Positions 4,765 through 6,932 of a stretch of DNA of 6,932 nt are shown here, piece by piece. The notes under the pieces are model-generated. The model saw nothing but the letters and a program-made list of their open reading frames with translations, had not been told where the DNA came from and searched no databases. Source of the stretch: CBDDRG01 sp051306415 (lineage in GTDB: Bacteria; Pseudomonadota; Gammaproteobacteria; Pseudomonadales; Porticoccaceae); contig JBPPNE010000108.1 of assembly GCA_051306415.1 (NCBI GenBank), positions 1-6,932 on the forward strand, read 5' to 3'. The translations under genes and the position numbers were made by a program. Each line of letters begins with the position of its first letter. Position 1 is the first letter of the stretch.

Positions 4765-6932
4765 CGGCGCTCCTCTGTCAGCCTGAGACCCAGCCGGGCC
4801 GCCAACTGGGCGAATCCCGGAAAGGATGTGGCAACGTTATGGCAATTGCGGATCACTATCGGGCCATTGGCGCAGAGGCCCGCTACTGCAAAGCTCATCG
4901 CGATGCGGTGATCTCCCTGGCTATCTACCTCACCGCCACTGATCCGGCCGCCCTCAATCAGGATGCCGTCAGGGCGCGGATCGACCTTGATGCCCAGACG
5001 GGTGAGCCCATCCGCCATCGCCTGGATGCGGTCGCTCTCTTTCACCCGCAACTCCTCTGCGCCGGTCAGCACCGTAGTTCCCCGCGCACAGGCAGCGGCG
5101 ATGAAGATGGCTGGAAATTCGTCGATCGCCAGCGGCACCTGATCCTCTGGAATATCGATGCCACGCAAACGAGCACCACGTACGCGCATATCAGCCACCG
5201 GCTCACCACCCACTGTGCGCTGATTGGACAGGTCAATGACGGCGCCCATGGCACGCAGGATATTGATAACGCCTATACGGGTGGGATTCACACCAACATG
5301 CCTCAGAACAATATCCGATCCTTCCGCGATACTTGCACCGACCAGAAAAAAAGCCGCCGAGGAAATATCCGCCGGCACATCGATAGCGCAAGCGGTCAGC
5401 TTGCCGCCGCCGCGAATCACAGTGCTGGCGCCCACACGGGTAACCGGATAACCGAACCCCGCCAGCATTCGCTCCGTATGATCCCGCGTGGGCGCGGGCT
5501 CGGTGACCCGGGTTTCGCCCTCGGCATAAAGCCCCGCTAGCAACAGGCAGGATTTAACCTGAGCGCTCGCCATCGGCAATGGGTAGTCGATGCCCTTGAG
5601 GACAACGCCGCCACGGCTCACCAGCGGCGGCACTCCACCCTCCCCGGTATCGATCACCGCGCCCATAGCGCGCAGGGGCACGGCGACCCGCGCCATTGGC
5701 CGCCGCGACAACGACTCGTCACCACTCAGGGTGACGGCAAAATTCTGCCCAGCGAGCAGGCCGGCGAGCAGGCGCATGGAGGTGCCTGAATTGCCCAGAT
5801 ACAGCGGACCCGCGGGCGCTCGCAGGCCGTGCAAACCGACACCGTGAATCACTACCCGCCCCCTTTCTGGGCCCTCGATAACCACGCCCATGTCGCGGAA
5901 TGCCTGGAGGGTAGCGAGGCTGTCCTCGCCTTCGAGAAAACCGCTAACCTCGGTGACGCCCTCAGCTAGGGATCCCAGCATGATGGCTCGGTGGGAAACG
6001 GATTTGTCGCCGGGAACGCGAGCGTCGCCGCGCAGGCAACCACCCGGGACGACGCGATAGTCGAGGGTCGATTCGTTCATGGGTTCGAGATAGGCCCTGC
6101 GCTCAAGCATTTTCTGAAAATGGTTACGCGCCTCTTTGGCGCGCGTGAAGACACCGAGCAAATGATCGCTGTCACCCTCGACAATCGCCGCGCGCACGCG
6201 CTGCAGGCTGGCGGTCAGCCGATCAAACACCGCGAGAATCGCACCGCGATTGGCCAGCGAAATATCGCGCCACATCACCGGATCGCTCGCCGCAATACGG
6301 GTGAAGTCGCGAAAACCGCCGGCAGCATAGCGAAAAATTTCCCGGTTTTCCTCCAGTCCAGCCAGGGTGTCCACCAGGGTATAAGCCAATAGGTGCGGCA
6401 GATGGCTGGTCGCGGCAAGCACATCGTCGTGCTCGGCTACCGGCATCAGGCTAACGCTGGCACCGACTCCGCGCCACAGCGCCTGCACCCTCGCCAGATG
6501 CGCGGCGCCCGTCTCGGTAAGCGGCGTCAATATGACCTGATGAGCGACAAATAATTCCGCGTTGGCCGCACCCACCCCACTTTTTTCCGAGCCTGCGATG
6601 GGGTGACCAGGCACGAATTGGGCGGGCATGGCGCCGTAGATCTCGGCGGCGGCAGCGACGACGCTACCCTTGGCGCTCGCGACATCGGTCACCGTCACCG
6701 TGGGTGAAAGAGAGCGCTGAAGTTCACGCAGGATCGCGGGCACCGTCAGCGTTGGCACGCCAATGACCACCAGATCGCCGGCAGTGAGGGTTTTCAACAG
6801 GGCCGGCAGATCCTCGGCGACGCGGTCGACCACCCCCGCCGCCAACGCCTGATCCAGGGTTTGCGGACTGCGCGAGGCGCCGATCACCTCGGCGAACAAC
6901 CGACGCTCGCGCGCGGCTAGCGCCAGACTGCC
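4761..6932 (-). CDS. tyrA-aroA: Fused prephenate dehydrogenase / EPSP synthase (5' end outside window)
   Basis: This is a two-enzyme fusion of aromatic amino acid synthesis; 723 residues are present. The first residues GSLALAARER are the middle of the TyrA Rossmann motif (usually GLIGGSLALA), so roughly 10-20 N-terminal residues are missing; an in-frame TTG at 6899 is not the start. Counting from the window edge, the TyrA half (about 1-285) converts prephenate to 4-hydroxyphenylpyruvate and shows GHPIAGSEKSG (109-119), SHLPH (176-180) with a candidate catalytic His, and GFRDFTRIAASDP (from 206). The AroA half (about 291-723) makes 5-enolpyruvylshikimate-3-phosphate and shows PGDKSVSHR, LGNSGTSMRLL, SAQVK (456-460), RDHTE (483-487), NPTR (549-552) and RVKESDR. 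Both halves look intact and no frame break was found. Such fusions are known in pseudomonads and relatives. An in-frame ATG at 6080 lies at the domain junction but lacks a good Shine-Dalgarno sequence. Confidence 0.96.
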   Translation of the reverse strand, partial: GSLALAARERRLFAEVIGASRSPQTLDQALAAGVVDRVAEDLPALLKTLTAGDLVVIGVPTLTVPAILRELQRSLSPTVTVTDVASAKGSVVAAAAEIYGAMPAQFVPGHPIAGSEKSGVGAANAELFVAHQVILTPLTETGAAHLARVQALWRGVGASVSLMPVAEHDDVLAATSHLPHLLAYTLVDTLAGLEENREIFRYAAGGFRDFTRIAASDPVMWRDISLANRGAILAVFDRLTASLQRVRAAIVEGDSDHLLGVFTRAKEARNHFQKMLERRAYLEPMNESTLDYRVVPGGCLRGDARVPGDKSVSHRAIMLGSLAEGVTEVSGFLEGEDSLATLQAFRDMGVVIEGPERGRVVIHGVGLHGLRAPAGPLYLGNSGTSMRLLAGLLAGQNFAVTLSGDESLSRRPMARVAVPLRAMGAVIDTGEGGVPPLVSRGGVVLKGIDYPLPMASAQVKSCLLLAGLYAEGETRVTEPAPTRDHTERMLAGFGYPVTRVGASTVIRGGGKLTACAIDVPADISSAAFFLVGASIAEGSDIVLRHVGVNPTRIGVINILRAMGAVIDLSNQRTVGGEPVADMRVRGARLRGIDIPEDQVPLAIDEFPAIFIAAACARGTTVLTGAEELRVKESDRIQAMADGLTRLGIKVDPRPDGILIEGGRISGGEVDSQGDHRIAMSFAVAGLCANGPIVIRNCHNVATSFPGFAQLAARLGLRLTEERR

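Noticed and set aside
4839..5540. A 233-codon plus-strand open frame opposite the EPSP synthase domain
   Set aside because: Antisense to a well-conserved enzyme; its protein has no recognisable motif and reflects stop-codon depletion in GC-rich antisense sequence.
6897..6899. TTG at 6899 as the start of tyrA-aroA
   Set aside because: The same frame continues to the window edge and encodes GSLALAARER, part of the TyrA nucleotide-binding motif, so the gene simply runs out of the window.

Overview
The window is chromosomal DNA from a gammaproteobacterium, most likely of the Pseudomonas/Marinobacter/Cellvibrionales type. The evidence is a fused prephenate dehydrogenase-EPSP synthase gene followed by cmk, rpsA and ihfB, all on the minus strand. 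This order is the 3' half of the 'mixed-function supraoperon' known from pseudomonads (serC, pheA, hisC-like, tyrA-aroA, cmk, rpsA). The species cannot be named from the sequence alone.

Layout in the direction of transcription, from right to left: the tyrA-aroA fusion (6932 down to 4761, 5' end cut by the window); cmk, overlapping it by ATGA; a 209-base leader with two tandem hairpins and an unlisted 56-codon open frame; rpsA (30S protein S1); ihfB (IHF beta); a clear intrinsic terminator; lapA (DUF1049 inner-membrane protein); pyrF (OMP decarboxylase); and a small secreted ComEA-type helix-hairpin-helix protein ending at 291. The left 290 bases hold the 3' end of an IS30-family transposase on the plus strand (2-124), then a gene-free stretch with a long imperfect inverted repeat (217-261). 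No rRNA, tRNA or CRISPR array was seen.

The right part joins aromatic amino acid synthesis (tyrosine branch and the EPSP step of the shikimate pathway) to CMP phosphorylation and to ribosomal protein S1. The ihfB terminator then separates this block from lapA-pyrF-comEA-like, a short run of tightly packed genes. The lapB gene that sits between lapA and pyrF in E. coli and many relatives is absent here. The IS30 remnant marks the boundary of the conserved block.

Most of the window is ordinary housekeeping sequence. The points worth a second look are: the rpsA leader (open frame overlapping the rpsA start, and a terminator-like hairpin a few bases before the Shine-Dalgarno sequence); the class II sequence motifs in the EPSP synthase domain; the missing lapB; and the IS30 junction with its palindrome. 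No convincing wholly new system is visible.
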